Shown here: piece by piece, positions 50,750 through 63,706 of the stretch | Layout: the number at the start of each line of letters is the position of its first letter | Position numbering within the stretch: the stretch's first letter is position 1 | Assembly (NCBI RefSeq): GCF_008329645.1 | Contig: NZ_CP043474.1 | Location: forward strand, 930,001 to 994,000 | Reading direction: 5' to 3' | Length of the DNA stretch: 64,000 nucleotides | From: Mycolicibacterium grossiae | GTDB lineage: Bacteria > Actinomycetota > Actinomycetes > Mycobacteriales > Mycobacteriaceae | Notes under the pieces: generated by a model | Seen by the model: the letters and a program-made list of their open reading frames with translations, nothing else | The model's database searches: none | Told to the model about the DNA's origin: nothing | Program-made: the position numbers and the translations under genes

Positions 50750-52219
50750 TCAGGCGTTGACCGGGGTGCGGTGCTTGGTGAAGTGCAGCGACTCCTCGTC
50801 GACCTTGCCCTGACGGATCAGGCGCAGATCGAGGAAGTAGTTCTGCCGCAGTCGCCACGGCGCCTTGTCCCCGGACTTCGGCAGCAGGTGCATCGAGCGC
50901 TGGAAGTAGCCCGGTGAGAAGTCCATGAAGGGCTGCTCTTCGATGTCGGACCCCGGATGCTCGGGCGACACGGTGTCGAAGCCGTTGGCGTCCATGTAGT
51001 TCAGGACGCGGCAGACGAACTCCGACACCAGGTCGGCCTTCAGCGTCCAGGAGGCGTTCGTGTAGCCGAACGTGATCGCGAAGTTCGGCACGCCCGAGAG
51101 CATGAGGCCCTTGTAGGTCATCGTCTTGGTCGGGTCGATCGGCTCGCCGTTGCGGCTGGGCTTCAACCCACCGAGCAGCTGCATGTTCAGACCCGTTGCC
51201 GTGATGATGATGTCGGCGTCGAGGTGCTCACCGGAGGTCAGCTGGATGCCGGTCGCGTCGAACCGCTCGATGGTGTCGGTCACCACGTCGGCGGTGCCCT
51301 GCCGGATCTTCTTGAAGATGTCGCCGTTGGGCGCCAGGCAGACGCGCTGATCCCACGGCTTGTAGTTCGGCACGAAGTGCTTGTCGTAGTCGAAGCCCTC
51401 CGGCAGCCGGCGGGTGGCCATCTCGCGCAGCGCCTTCTTGAAGACGTTGGGGAACCGGCGGGCGACCTGGTACTGCCCGGTCGAGTAGGCGATGGCCTTC
51501 CACCGGTTGAGGAAGTGGGCGACGTTGGCCGGCAGGTACTTGTTGGTCTTCTCCGCGAACGGGTCGACGTCGGGCAGCGAGCCGATGTAGGTCGGCGTGC
51601 GCTGCAGCATCGTCACGTGTCCGGCGCCGTTGTCGATGAGCGCGGGGATCAGGGTCACGGCGGTGGCGCCGCTGCCGATGACGACGACCTTCTTGCCCTG
51701 GTAGTTCAGGTCCTCCGGCCAGTGCTGCGGGTGCACGATCTCGCCGCCGAAGTCGGAGGCGCCGGGGAACTCGGGCGAGTAGCCCTTGTCGTAGTCGTAG
51801 TAGCCGCTGCACGCCCACAGGAACGAGCAGGTCAGCGTCGACTCCGTACCACCGTGCTCGTAGGTGACCGTCCACCGGTTGTCGGCGTCGGACCAGTCGG
51901 CGGCGACGACGCGGTGGCCGTACCGGATGTGCTGGTCGATGCCGTTCTCGGCGGCCGCCTCCTTGACGTAGGTCAGGATGTCCGGGCCCTCGGCGATGAG
52001 CTTCGAGGACCGCCACGGCTTGAAGCGGAAGCCGAGGGTGAACATGTCCGAGTCCGACCGGATGCCCGGGTACTTGAACAGATCCCAGGTGCCACCCATG
52101 TTCTCGCGCCGCTCCAGGATGGCGTAGCTCTTCGACGGGCTGCGGTCCTGCAGGTGCCACGCGGCACTGACCCCGGAGATGCCGGCGCCGATGATCAGGA
52201 CGTCGAGGTGTTCGCTCAT
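50750..52219 (-). CDS. ethA: Baeyer-Villiger monooxygenase EthA
   Basis: A 489-residue flavin monooxygenase known to activate ethionamide and related thioamides. The FAD Rossmann motif GAGISG begins at residue 11, the Baeyer-Villiger signature FGGEIVHPQHWP is intact, and the NADPH motif VIGSGATAV follows. The second ATG, giving MSEHLDVLIIG, is chosen over a start three codons earlier because it gives the same length and N-terminus as H37Rv EthA. It is divergent from ethR across the repeat-rich operator. Confidence 0.95.
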   Translation of the reverse strand: MSEHLDVLIIGAGISGVSAAWHLQDRSPSKSYAILERRENMGGTWDLFKYPGIRSDSDMFTLGFRFKPWRSSKLIAEGPDILTYVKEAAAENGIDQHIRYGHRVVAADWSDADNRWTVTYEHGGTESTLTCSFLWACSGYYDYDKGYSPEFPGASDFGGEIVHPQHWPEDLNYQGKKVVVIGSGATAVTLIPALIDNGAGHVTMLQRTPTYIGSLPDVDPFAEKTNKYLPANVAHFLNRWKAIAYSTGQYQVARRFPNVFKKALREMATRRLPEGFDYDKHFVPNYKPWDQRVCLAPNGDIFKKIRQGTADVVTDTIERFDATGIQLTSGEHLDADIIITATGLNMQLLGGLKPSRNGEPIDPTKTMTYKGLMLSGVPNFAITFGYTNASWTLKADLVSEFVCRVLNYMDANGFDTVSPEHPGSDIEEQPFMDFSPGYFQRSMHLLPKSGDKAPWRLRQNYFLDLRLIRQGKVDEESLHFTKHRTPVNA

Positions 52220-52229
52220 GACGGTCACG

Positions 52230-52270
52230 TTATCAACGCGGTGTTGAATGAGTCAACGGTCTGTTGATAA
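52230..52270. promoter_or_regulatory. EthR operator between ethA and ethR
   Basis: TTATCAAC (52230-52237) and GTTGATAA (52263-52270) are perfect inverted arms. Inside them, TGTTGA-ATGA-GTCAAC gives a second nested inverted pair. The known EthR operator is a long repeat-rich site in the same intergenic region, with several dimers bound together. It also lies across the start of ethA transcription. Confidence 0.7.
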
Positions 52271-52296
52271 ATTCGACATGCAGTAAAGTAACCGCC

Positions 52297-52938
52297 GTGA
52301 CCACCACCAGTCCCAGCCGATCCGGACGCGGCCGGCGTTCGACGCGTCCCTCCGGCGACGACCGCGAGGCGGCGATCCTCGCCACCGCCGAACGGCTGCT
52401 GGGCGAGAAGGCGTTCGCCGACATCTCGGTCGACGACCTCGCGAAGGGCGCGGGACTGTCGCGGCCGACGTTCTACTTCTACTTCGCCTCCAAGGAGGCG
52501 GTCCTGCTCGCGCTGCTGCAGCCGCTGATCCGCCAGGCCGACACCGGATTCGACGGCGCCATGGACAGGCTGCCCCACGACCCGCGCCGGGCCTTCCTCG
52601 AGGGCATCCGTACGTTCTTCACCGCGTTCGGCGACCACGGCGTGGTGGCCCGGGCGGGTACCGAGGCCATCGCCGGCAGCCCGGACGTGCGCGCCGTCTG
52701 GTCGGCGTTCATGCAGAAGTGGATCACCCAGACCGCGGCACTCATCGAGGCCGAACGCGCCCGCGGCGCGGCGCCGGACACCATCCCCGCCCACGATCTC
52801 GCGACGACGCTCAACCTGATGAACGAGCGTGCGATGACCGCGACACTGGTCGCCGAGGACGGGGCGGTCGCGCGCGACCGGATCGTCGAGACCCTCGCCC
52901 ACATCTGGCTGACCAGCATCTACGGCGACTCACAGTAG
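52297..52938 (+). CDS. ethR: TetR-family repressor EthR
   Basis: A 213-residue TetR/CamR regulator. The N-terminal helix-turn-helix (about 30-70, ISVDDLAKGAGLSRPTFYFYFASKEAVL) is nearly identical to H37Rv EthR. The larger C-terminal domain, the ligand pocket, is less conserved but keeps FMQKWITQTAALIEAER. The start is a GTG (MTTTSPSRSGRG), 26 bases after the operator; a longer reading from 52264 would run across it. It represses ethA. Confidence 0.93.
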   Translation: MTTTSPSRSGRGRRSTRPSGDDREAAILATAERLLGEKAFADISVDDLAKGAGLSRPTFYFYFASKEAVLLALLQPLIRQADTGFDGAMDRLPHDPRRAFLEGIRTFFTAFGDHGVVARAGTEAIAGSPDVRAVWSAFMQKWITQTAALIEAERARGAAPDTIPAHDLATTLNLMNERAMTATLVAEDGAVARDRIVETLAHIWLTSIYGDSQ

Positions 52939-52957
52939 CCCTGTCGCCGGTCCGTGC

Positions 52958-52969
52958 GAACATGTGTTC
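52958..52969 (+). promoter_or_regulatory. LexA (SOS) box at dinB start
   Basis: GAACATGTGTTC is a perfect match to the mycobacterial LexA core GAAC-N4-GTTC, with flanking C and G on the 3' side. It ends one base before the GTG at 52970 and overlaps the in-frame GTG at 52964. Confidence 0.7.
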
Positions 52970-54202
52970 GTGTCCGAGGAGGCCGCTGCATCCTTCGGCC
53001 GGCCTCCCGCGTCGGCCACGATCCTGCACGCCGACCTCGACTCCTTCTACGCCTCCGTCGAGCAGCGGGACGATCCCGCACTGCGCGGCAGGCCGGTGAT
53101 CGTCGGCGGCGGCGTCGTGCTCGCCGCGAGCTATGAGGCGAAGGCCTTCGGGGTGCGCACCGCGATGGGCGGGCGGCAGGCACGCCAGCTCTGCCCCCGG
53201 GCCATCGTGGTCCCGCCGCGGATGGCCGCGTACTCGGCGGCCAGCGCCGCCGTCTTCGAGGTGTTCCGCGACACCACCCCGCTGGTCGAACCGCTGTCGG
53301 TGGACGAGGCGTTCCTCGAAGTCGGTGGCCTGGCCCGGGTGTCGGGCACCCCGGTCGAGATCGGCGCGCGACTGCGGGCCCGGGTGCGCGACGAGGTCGG
53401 CCTGCCCATCACCGTCGGCATCGCCCGCACGAAGTTCCTGGCCAAGGTCGCCAGCCAGGAGGCCAAGCCCGACGGGCTGCTGCTGGTGCCGCCGGACCGC
53501 GAGCTGGCGTTCCTGCACCCCCTGCCGGTCCGGCGGCTGTGGGGCGTCGGCGCCAAGACCGCCGAGAAGCTCGCCGGCAGCGGCGTGCACACCGTTGCCG
53601 ACGTCGCGGAGCTGTCCGAGGCGACGCTCGGGTCGATCGTTGGCGGCGCGATGGGCCGGCAGCTGTTCGCCCTGGCGCACAACGTCGACCGGCGCCGCGT
53701 CGTCACCGGCGTCCGCCGCCGCTCCGTCGGCGCGCAGCGGGCGCTGGGCCGGGCCGGCAACGCGATGTCCGCCACCGAGGTGGACGCCGTCGTGGTCGAC
53801 CTGATCGACCGCATCACCCGCCGGCTGCGCAAGGCCGACCGCACCGGCCGCACCGTGGTACTGCGGTTGCGCTTCGACGACTTCGGTCGCGTCACCCGCT
53901 CGCACACCCTGCGGCACGCGACTGCCAACACCGACGAGATCCTCGCCGCCGCACGGGAACTCGTCGCGGCGGCCGCTCCCCTGATCGCCGAGCGCGGCCT
54001 GACGCTGGTCGGGTTCGCGGTGTCGAACATCGACCGGGACGGCGCCGCCCAGTTGGAACTGCCGTTCCCCCCGCGCGCGGACACCTCGGCGGTCGACGGT
54101 GCCGTCGACGCGATCCGCAACCGGTTCGGCACGGCAGCGCTCACCCGCGGCGTGCTGGTCGGCCGCGAGTCGGGCCTGGAGATGCCGACGCTGCCGGAGT
54201 GA
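52970..54202 (+). CDS. dinB: Y-family DNA polymerase (DinB / Pol IV-like)
   Basis: A 410-residue translesion polymerase. The palm motifs HADLDSFYASVEQ and SVDEAFLEV provide the catalytic acidic residues, helix-hairpin-helix KTAEKLAGSGVHTVADV follows, and a little-finger domain is at about 240-345. Near the C-terminus QLELPF is a beta-clamp-binding motif. The GTG at 52970 (VSEEAAASF) is preferred, since the earlier GTG lies within the LexA box. The gene is inserted between ethR and the PHP gene, which are adjacent in H37Rv. This looks like the third mycobacterial DinB type. Confidence 0.93.
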   Translation: MSEEAAASFGRPPASATILHADLDSFYASVEQRDDPALRGRPVIVGGGVVLAASYEAKAFGVRTAMGGRQARQLCPRAIVVPPRMAAYSAASAAVFEVFRDTTPLVEPLSVDEAFLEVGGLARVSGTPVEIGARLRARVRDEVGLPITVGIARTKFLAKVASQEAKPDGLLLVPPDRELAFLHPLPVRRLWGVGAKTAEKLAGSGVHTVADVAELSEATLGSIVGGAMGRQLFALAHNVDRRRVVTGVRRRSVGAQRALGRAGNAMSATEVDAVVVDLIDRITRRLRKADRTGRTVVLRLRFDDFGRVTRSHTLRHATANTDEILAAARELVAAAAPLIAERGLTLVGFAVSNIDRDGAAQLELPFPPRADTSAVDGAVDAIRNRFGTAALTRGVLVGRESGLEMPTLPE

Positions 54203-54206
54203 GCGG

Positions 54207-55217
54207 TCAGGGCCGGGCGGACGTCCAGGCCAGCAGGCGCTCGACCGGCCACGTGGTCACGATCCGGTCGGCAGGCACCTCGTTGTCGAGCGCCCGCTGC
54301 GCGCCGTAGCCGAGGAAGTCGAGCTGCCCGGGGGCATGTGCATCGGTGTCGATGGAGAAGTCGCAGCCGATGTCGAGTGCCAGTCGCAGCAACCGGGTGG
54401 GTGGGTCGCGCCGCTCCGGCCGGGAGTTGATCTCGACGGCCGTGCCGTGGTCGCGGCAGGCGGTGAACACCTTCTCCGCGTCGAACTGGGACTCCGGACG
54501 CGTCCCGCGGCCGCCGGTCACCAGCCGGCCGGTGCAGTGGCCGAGCACGTCGGCGTAGCCGTCGGACACCGCGCGCACCATGCGCCGGGTCATCGCCGCC
54601 GCGTCCATCTTCAGCTTCGAGTGCACGCTGGCCACCACGACGTCGAGCCGCTCGAGCAGCTCGGGTTCCTGGTCCAACGAGCCGTCGTCGAGGATGTCGA
54701 CCTCGATGCCGGTGAGGATGCGCATGGGCGCGAAGCGCTCCCGCAGCTCGTCGATGACGTCGAGCTGGCGGCGCAGCCGGTCCGGCGACAGCCCGTTGGC
54801 GACGGTGAGCCGCGGCGAGTGGTCGGTCAGTGCGCAGTACTCGTGACCCATCCGCTGCGCGGTGGCCATCATCTCCTCGATGGGCGCCGAGCCGTCCGAC
54901 CAGTTGGAGTGCACGTGCAGATCGCCCTTGAGCGCGGCACGGATCTCACCACCGCCGAGATCGCCCGCCGCCGAACGCAAGTCGACCAGCACGTCGGGCT
55001 CCCGGCCGGCCCACGCCTGCGCGATCACCGCCGCCGTCTTGGGCCCGATGCCGGGCAGGCTCTGCCAGCTGTTGGCCCGGCCGTGCTTTTGTCGCGTCGC
55101 CTCGTCGAGCCGCTCGACGACGTCGGCGGCGTTGCGGTAGGCCATGACGCGGCGCGATTCCTCGCGGGCCCGGTCCTTGTAGAACGCGATCTCGCGCAAC
55201 GCCTCCACGGGGTCCAT
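54207..55217 (-). CDS. PHP-domain protein with helix-hairpin-helix (Rv3856-type)
   Basis: A 336-residue protein. The N-terminus is helical with a helix-hairpin-helix (SLPGIGPKTAAVIAQAW, about 50-66). The PHP domain starts at about 97 with DLHVHSNWSDG and continues with ALTDHSPRL, GIEVDILDDG, VVASVHS, VLGHCTG, EINSRPERRD and SIDTDAHAPGQL, all expected metal ligands. It resembles the C-terminal half of PolX family polymerases without a polymerase core, so it may be a phosphoesterase or DNA-end-processing enzyme. The convergent dinB ends four bases away. Confidence 0.9.
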   Translation of the reverse strand: MDPVEALREIAFYKDRAREESRRVMAYRNAADVVERLDEATRQKHGRANSWQSLPGIGPKTAAVIAQAWAGREPDVLVDLRSAAGDLGGGEIRAALKGDLHVHSNWSDGSAPIEEMMATAQRMGHEYCALTDHSPRLTVANGLSPDRLRRQLDVIDELRERFAPMRILTGIEVDILDDGSLDQEPELLERLDVVVASVHSKLKMDAAAMTRRMVRAVSDGYADVLGHCTGRLVTGGRGTRPESQFDAEKVFTACRDHGTAVEINSRPERRDPPTRLLRLALDIGCDFSIDTDAHAPGQLDFLGYGAQRALDNEVPADRIVTTWPVERLLAWTSARP

Positions 55218-55222
55218 GGCAC

Positions 55223-55831
55223 CTAGTGTGCACGCCACCTCGGGTCGCGCCCACTGACGGCCAGGGCGCGCTCCAGCACGGTGGCGTCCTCGCCGACCGG
55301 CACCGCGGCGCCGAACAGCCCCTCGACGGGGCCGTCGGCGGCGAAGCTCGCGACGTAGCCGTGCACGGCGGCCGCGACCTCGTCGTCCACCGCGTAGTCC
55401 TGCCCCGTCGCCACCGCGAGGTCCCAGCCGTGGATGACGACCTCGCCCAGCGCGATCATCGCGACGACGTCGCCCGGCAGGTCCTGCCCGGCGATCCGCG
55501 TCATCCCCTGCCACGCGGCCGGGTCCCGCCAGGCCCGGGCGAGCGCCGCGAGCGCCTCGGGGTAGCGCGTGCGCCAGTCCGGGTCGAGGCGGTAGGCGGT
55601 GTCATCGGGCGGGCTGTCGGTCAGCTCGCCGAGGTCCTTGCGCGCCGCCGCGGCGAAGGCGGGGCCGAGCGACCCGACGTGGGCGAGGAGTTCAGCCAGG
55701 GAGAGCCGCTCGCACGGCGTCGCCGCGTCGAGCCGCTCGTCGGGGACGCCCGGCAGCAGCCGGGCCGTACGCGCGCACGCGTCGGTGAAGTCGATCATGA
55801 CGGTCCGACCGTCGGCGGCAGCGGAACTCAT
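55223..55831 (-). CDS. TIGR03086-type / DinB-fold metal-binding protein
   Basis: A 202-residue protein of the mycothiol-dependent maleylpyruvate isomerase-like superfamily. The first His-containing helix reads LSLAELLAHVGSLGPAF, and the distal ligand region is ALGEVVIHGWDLAVATGQ, as in the TIGR03086 group. The start at MSSAAADG is chosen; an internal ATG (MIDFTD) is possible. Such proteins use mycothiol or bind zinc with unknown substrates. It is five bases upstream of the PHP-domain gene on the same strand and divergent from the F420 oxidoreductase. Confidence 0.83.
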   Translation of the reverse strand: MSSAAADGRTVMIDFTDACARTARLLPGVPDERLDAATPCERLSLAELLAHVGSLGPAFAAAARKDLGELTDSPPDDTAYRLDPDWRTRYPEALAALARAWRDPAAWQGMTRIAGQDLPGDVVAMIALGEVVIHGWDLAVATGQDYAVDDEVAAAVHGYVASFAADGPVEGLFGAAVPVGEDATVLERALAVSGRDPRWRAH

Positions 55832-55868
55832 CGCCCCGCGCCGAGGAAACCGGTCTACGCTGACGAGA

Positions 55869-56717
55869 GTGCGATTCGCGTTCAAGACCTCACCGCAGAA
55901 CACCACCTGGGCCGAGATGCTGCCGATCTGGCAGGCCGCCGACGAGATCGACGTCTTCGAGTCCGGCTGGACCTTCGACCACTTCTATCCGATCTTCTCC
56001 GATTCGACCGGCCCGTGCCTCGAGGGCTGGATCACCCTGACGGCGCTGGCGCAGGCCACGACGCGGCTACGCGTTGGTGTGCTCGTCACCGGCATCCATT
56101 ACCGCCATCCGGCGGTGCTCGCCAACATGGCCTCGGCGCTCGACATCGTCTCCGGCGGACGCCTGGAACTGGGCATCGGCGCCGGCTGGAACGAGGAGGA
56201 GTCGGGCGCATACGGCATCGAGCTGGGCAGCGTGAAGGAGCGCTTCGACCGCTTCGAGGAGGCCTGCGCCGTGCTGACCGGTCTGCTCACCCAGGAGACG
56301 ACGACGTTCGACGGCAGGTACTACCAGCTCAAGGACGCCCGCAACGAGCCGAAGGGTCCGCAGCAGCCGCATCCGCCGATCTGCATCGGCGGCAGCGGCG
56401 AGAAGCGCACCCTGCCGATCACCGCGAAGTACGCCCAGCACTGGAACTTCGTCGGCGGCACACCCGAGGAGTTCGCCCACAAGCGCGACGTGCTGCACGC
56501 CCGCTGCGCGGACATCGGCCGCGATCCGAAGGAGATCACCTTGTCGGCGCACGTCCGCCTGGGCGAGGATCGCGATTACGCGAAGGTGGTCGACGAAGCC
56601 GGCGCCCTCGGCGCCGAGGGTCTCGACCTCGCGATCATCTACCTGCCGCCGCCGTACGACACCGCGGTGCTGGAGCCGTTGGCACAGCAGATCCGGGACT
56701 CCGGTCTGCTGACCTAG
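55869..56717 (+). CDS. LLM-class F420-dependent oxidoreductase
   Basis: A 282-residue luciferase-like monooxygenase-fold protein. The beginning FAFKTSPQNTTWAEMLPIWQAAD, then GVLVTGIHYRHPAVLANMASALDIVSGGRLELGIGAGWNEEE, is the F420-binding pattern of the actinobacterial family (TIGR03560 type). The GTG start follows GACGAGA. The enzyme should transfer hydride between F420H2 and an unknown substrate. It stands alone between divergent and convergent neighbours. Confidence 0.92.
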   Translation: MRFAFKTSPQNTTWAEMLPIWQAADEIDVFESGWTFDHFYPIFSDSTGPCLEGWITLTALAQATTRLRVGVLVTGIHYRHPAVLANMASALDIVSGGRLELGIGAGWNEEESGAYGIELGSVKERFDRFEEACAVLTGLLTQETTTFDGRYYQLKDARNEPKGPQQPHPPICIGGSGEKRTLPITAKYAQHWNFVGGTPEEFAHKRDVLHARCADIGRDPKEITLSAHVRLGEDRDYAKVVDEAGALGAEGLDLAIIYLPPPYDTAVLEPLAQQIRDSGLLT

Positions 56718-56772
56718 CGCGTGTGGCGCGGGCAAATAGCGCCCGCGTCAACGAGCCCGGCCGGCAGGCGCG

Positions 56773-56913
56773 TCAGTAGCCGAAGCGGACCAGTTCCGCG
56801 GCGGTGATGAGGCGTTCGTGCTTGGCCGGGAACTCGCGGCTCTTCATGGGGTGGCGGACGTAGGACCAGGCGATACGCCCCATCCGGGAGCGCGCTAGCG
56901 GGTTGATGTGCAC
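56773..56913 (-). CDS. Conserved 46-residue mini-protein
   Basis: The GTG start lies eight bases after a good AGGAG site. The protein is basic and compact (MHINPLARSRMGRIAWSYVR then HPMKSREFPAKHERLITAAELVRFGY), without membrane segment or Cys. H37Rv has a short gene (Rv3857c) at the same place. A longer reading upstream is rejected because of the ribosome-binding site. Its upstream region carries the unusual triple TGTGAC repeat. Function unknown. Confidence 0.72.
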   Translation of the reverse strand: MHINPLARSRMGRIAWSYVRHPMKSREFPAKHERLITAAELVRFGY

Positions 56914-57043
56914 GGTGAGAACTCCTGGGTCGGTTGGTTGCACCGTGGGGTCACCGGCGACTCGCGACCCCCGCGTGACCATTAGACACCTGTGACGTGG
57001 CTAACACGGAACGCCACGCCGGAGATTCGTCTGCTGTTTCTGG

Positions 57044-57067
57044 TGTGACAGCTGTGACGTGTGTGAC
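57044..57067 (-). promoter_or_regulatory. Three 9-base-phased GTCACA repeats (MtrA-like)
   Basis: On the plus strand TGTGAC occurs at 57044, 57053 and 57062, exactly nine bases apart, with a fourth copy at 56991. On the minus strand these are tandem GTCACA units, the described core of MtrA binding sites (tandem GTCACAgcg). They lie about 130-155 bases upstream of the mini-protein and just past the gltD stop. Confidence 0.5.
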
Positions 57068-57080
57068 TAAGCGCGGCGGC

Positions 57081-58539
57081 TCAGCGTTGCGGTGCGGCGG
57101 TCGGCTGGATCGGCTTCGGCAGGGCCGAGTCGCCCATCAGGTACCGGTCCACCCCGGCGGCGGCCGCCCGGCCCTCGGCGATCGCCCACACGATCAGCGA
57201 CTGGCCGCGGCCCATGTCACCGGCGACGAAGACGCCCGGCACGGAGGTCTGGAAGTCCTTGTCCCGCTTCACGTTGCCGCGATCGGTCAGCTCGACGCGG
57301 AGCTTGTCGAGCAGGTCCTTGCGCTCCGGACCGACGAAGCCCATGGCGAGCAGCACCAGATCGGCCTCGAGTTCGAAGTCCGAACCCTCGACCTTCTCGA
57401 ACTTGCCGGCCTTCATCTCGACCTCGTGCACCTTGAGCGCCCTGACGTGGCCATCGGCGCCGACGAACTCCTCGGTGTTGACCGAGAAGACGCGTTCGCC
57501 GCCCTCCTCGTGCGCCGAGGACACCCGGTACATCAGCGGGTAGGTCGGCCAGGGCGTCGTGTCGGCACGGGTCTCCGGCGGGCGGGGCATGATCTCGAAC
57601 TGGTGCACGCTGCGTGCGCCCTGGCGGTGCGACGTGCCCAGGCAGTCGGCACCGGTGTCGCCGCCGCCGATGATGACGACCCTCTTGTCCTTGGCGGTGA
57701 TCGGCGGCTGTCCGTCCTCGTCGGTCACGGGGTCACCGAGCTGCACGCGGTTGGCCCACGGCAGGAACTCCATCGCCTGGTGGATGCCCTCGAGGTCGCG
57801 GCCCGGGATCGGCAGGTCGCGCCCGGCGGTCGCACCGCCGGCGAGGACCACGGCGTCGAAGTCGGCGCGCAGCTGCTCGACGGTGATGTCGACGCCCACG
57901 TTGACGCCCGGCTGGAAGCGGGTGCCCTCGGCGGCCATCTGCTCGAGGCGGCGGTCGATGTGCCGCTTCTCCATCTTGAACTCGGGGATGCCGTAGCGCA
58001 GCAGGCCGCCGATGCGGTCGGCGCGCTCGAACACCGTCACGTCGTGACCAGCGCGGGTGAGCTGCTGGGCGGCCGCCAACCCCGCGGGGCCGGAGCCGAC
58101 GACGGCGACCTTCTTGCCGGTGAGGCGGTCCGGCGGCAGCGGCACCACCCAGCCCTCGGCGAAGGCGTTGTCGATGATCTCGACCTCGACCTGCTTGATG
58201 GTCACCGGATCCTGGTTGATGCCGAGCACGCACGACGCCTCGCACGGCGCGGGGCACAGCCGGCCGGTGAACTCCGGGAAGTTGTTGGTGGCGTGCAGCC
58301 GCTCGATCGCGTCACGCCACCGGTCCCGGAACACCAGGTCGTTCCATTCGGGGATCAGGTTCCCCAGCGGACACCCGTTGTGACAGAACGGGATGCCGCA
58401 GTCCATGCACCGCGAGGCCTGGGACTGCAGGGTCTCGTGGGAGAACTCCTCGTAGACCTCCTTCCAGTCCTTCAGCCGCAGCGGGACGGGCCGGCGCTGC
58501 GGCGTCTCGCGGTGGGTGTGCTTGAGGAAACCGCGCGGA

Positions 58540-58547
<8 letters not shown>
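57081..58547 (-). CDS. gltD: Glutamate synthase small subunit
   Basis: A 488-residue NADPH-dependent subunit. The N-terminus has the Cys clusters for two [4Fe-4S] centres ([17 protein letters not shown] and CPAPCEASC). FAD ([13 protein letters not shown], about 150-162) and NADPH ([12 protein letters not shown], about 293-304) sites follow. It delivers electrons to GltB. The start overlaps the gltB stop by eight bases. Similar oxidoreductase modules exist elsewhere, but location makes the assignment clear. Confidence 0.97.
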
Positions 58548-63132
<4,585 letters not shown>

Positions 63133-63231
63133 TCCCACCTCTTCTGTTCATGCGTGCGCTCGGCATGCCCAAACGGCAGCCGGCTTGGGCGATGGGCGTG
63201 CCTGCGTGCAGCACTGAACGACGGGCTTCAT

Positions 63232-63250
63232 CCCACTCGCCTCGAGTGGG
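63232..63250 (-). promoter_or_regulatory. Perfect hairpin in the gltB leader
   Basis: CCCACTCG, three-base loop, CGAGTGGG: a perfect eight-base stem 100 bases ahead of gltB. It may be a leader RNA stem or protein-binding palindrome. No riboswitch consensus is recognised. Confidence 0.45.
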
Positions 63251-63657
63251 GAAACGATAAGCCAAACCCCGCCTGACATGCCAACTTAGTCGAGCCTAAG
63301 TAAGCTGGACGCGGTCGTGCGCCCGCCGCCCGGCCGACACGCCGATTCTTCGAGGTGTTGCGTTGTCCGGCAGGCGGTTTGGCACGATGGGGCACGGGCA
63401 CGACGCGAGGGTGTGCGGATGGACCCACTGGGCGCATTCCGCGCACCGTTTGCCGTGCGCGGTTCACGTGCCCGTTATGCATCTGTTATTGGCGTTTGGC
63501 TGTTTGCTGAAAGCCTGGCCGGATTCTTAGGTTCCGCCCTGGGCGATCATCGGCGGTGCGAAATCCGTCGTCGACGTGGCGCTGACGACGACGGTCGCGA
63601 CGTGCGTTGTGCGTCAACGTCTTTCGGCCAGCGGCCGCACACCCGGCGGGTGTCACA

Positions 63658-63672
63658 TACCCCCAGGGGGTA
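63658..63672 (+). promoter_or_regulatory. CsoR/RicR-type copper operator-like palindrome
   Basis: TACCCCCAGGGGGTA is a perfect 15-base palindrome about one central A. It fits TACCC-N5-GGGTA, the pattern of mycobacterial RicR and actinobacterial CsoR copper repressor sites. It ends 34 bases before the ATG at 63707, in the usual promoter region. Confidence 0.5.
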
Positions 63673-63706
63673 CAGCCGCGGCAGACCCCCGCAAAGCTCG
63701 AGGTCG

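Larger units (their letters stand above)
63133..63706. other. 574-base intergenic region upstream of gltB
   Basis: No gene is supported; short frames here have no family features. It holds a perfect hairpin (63232-63250), an inverted pair CTTAG/CTAAG (63285-63300) and a copper-operator-like palindrome (63658-63672). Promoters for gltB (minus) and the hotdog gene (plus) must be here. Confidence 0.55.

Noticed and set aside
56980..57080. GlnR-type nitrogen box near gltD
   Set aside because: The GTCAC units are nine bases apart, while GlnR half-sites need GTnAC-N6-GAAAC (11-base spacing). The site is also at the 3' side of gltD, not upstream of gltB.
63285..63303. Iron-box-like sequence TTAGTCGAGCCTAAGTAAG region upstream of gltB
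   Set aside because: Only about 12 of 19 positions fit the IdeR consensus and the central half-site is lost. It is more likely a chance CTTAG/CTAAG inverted pair.
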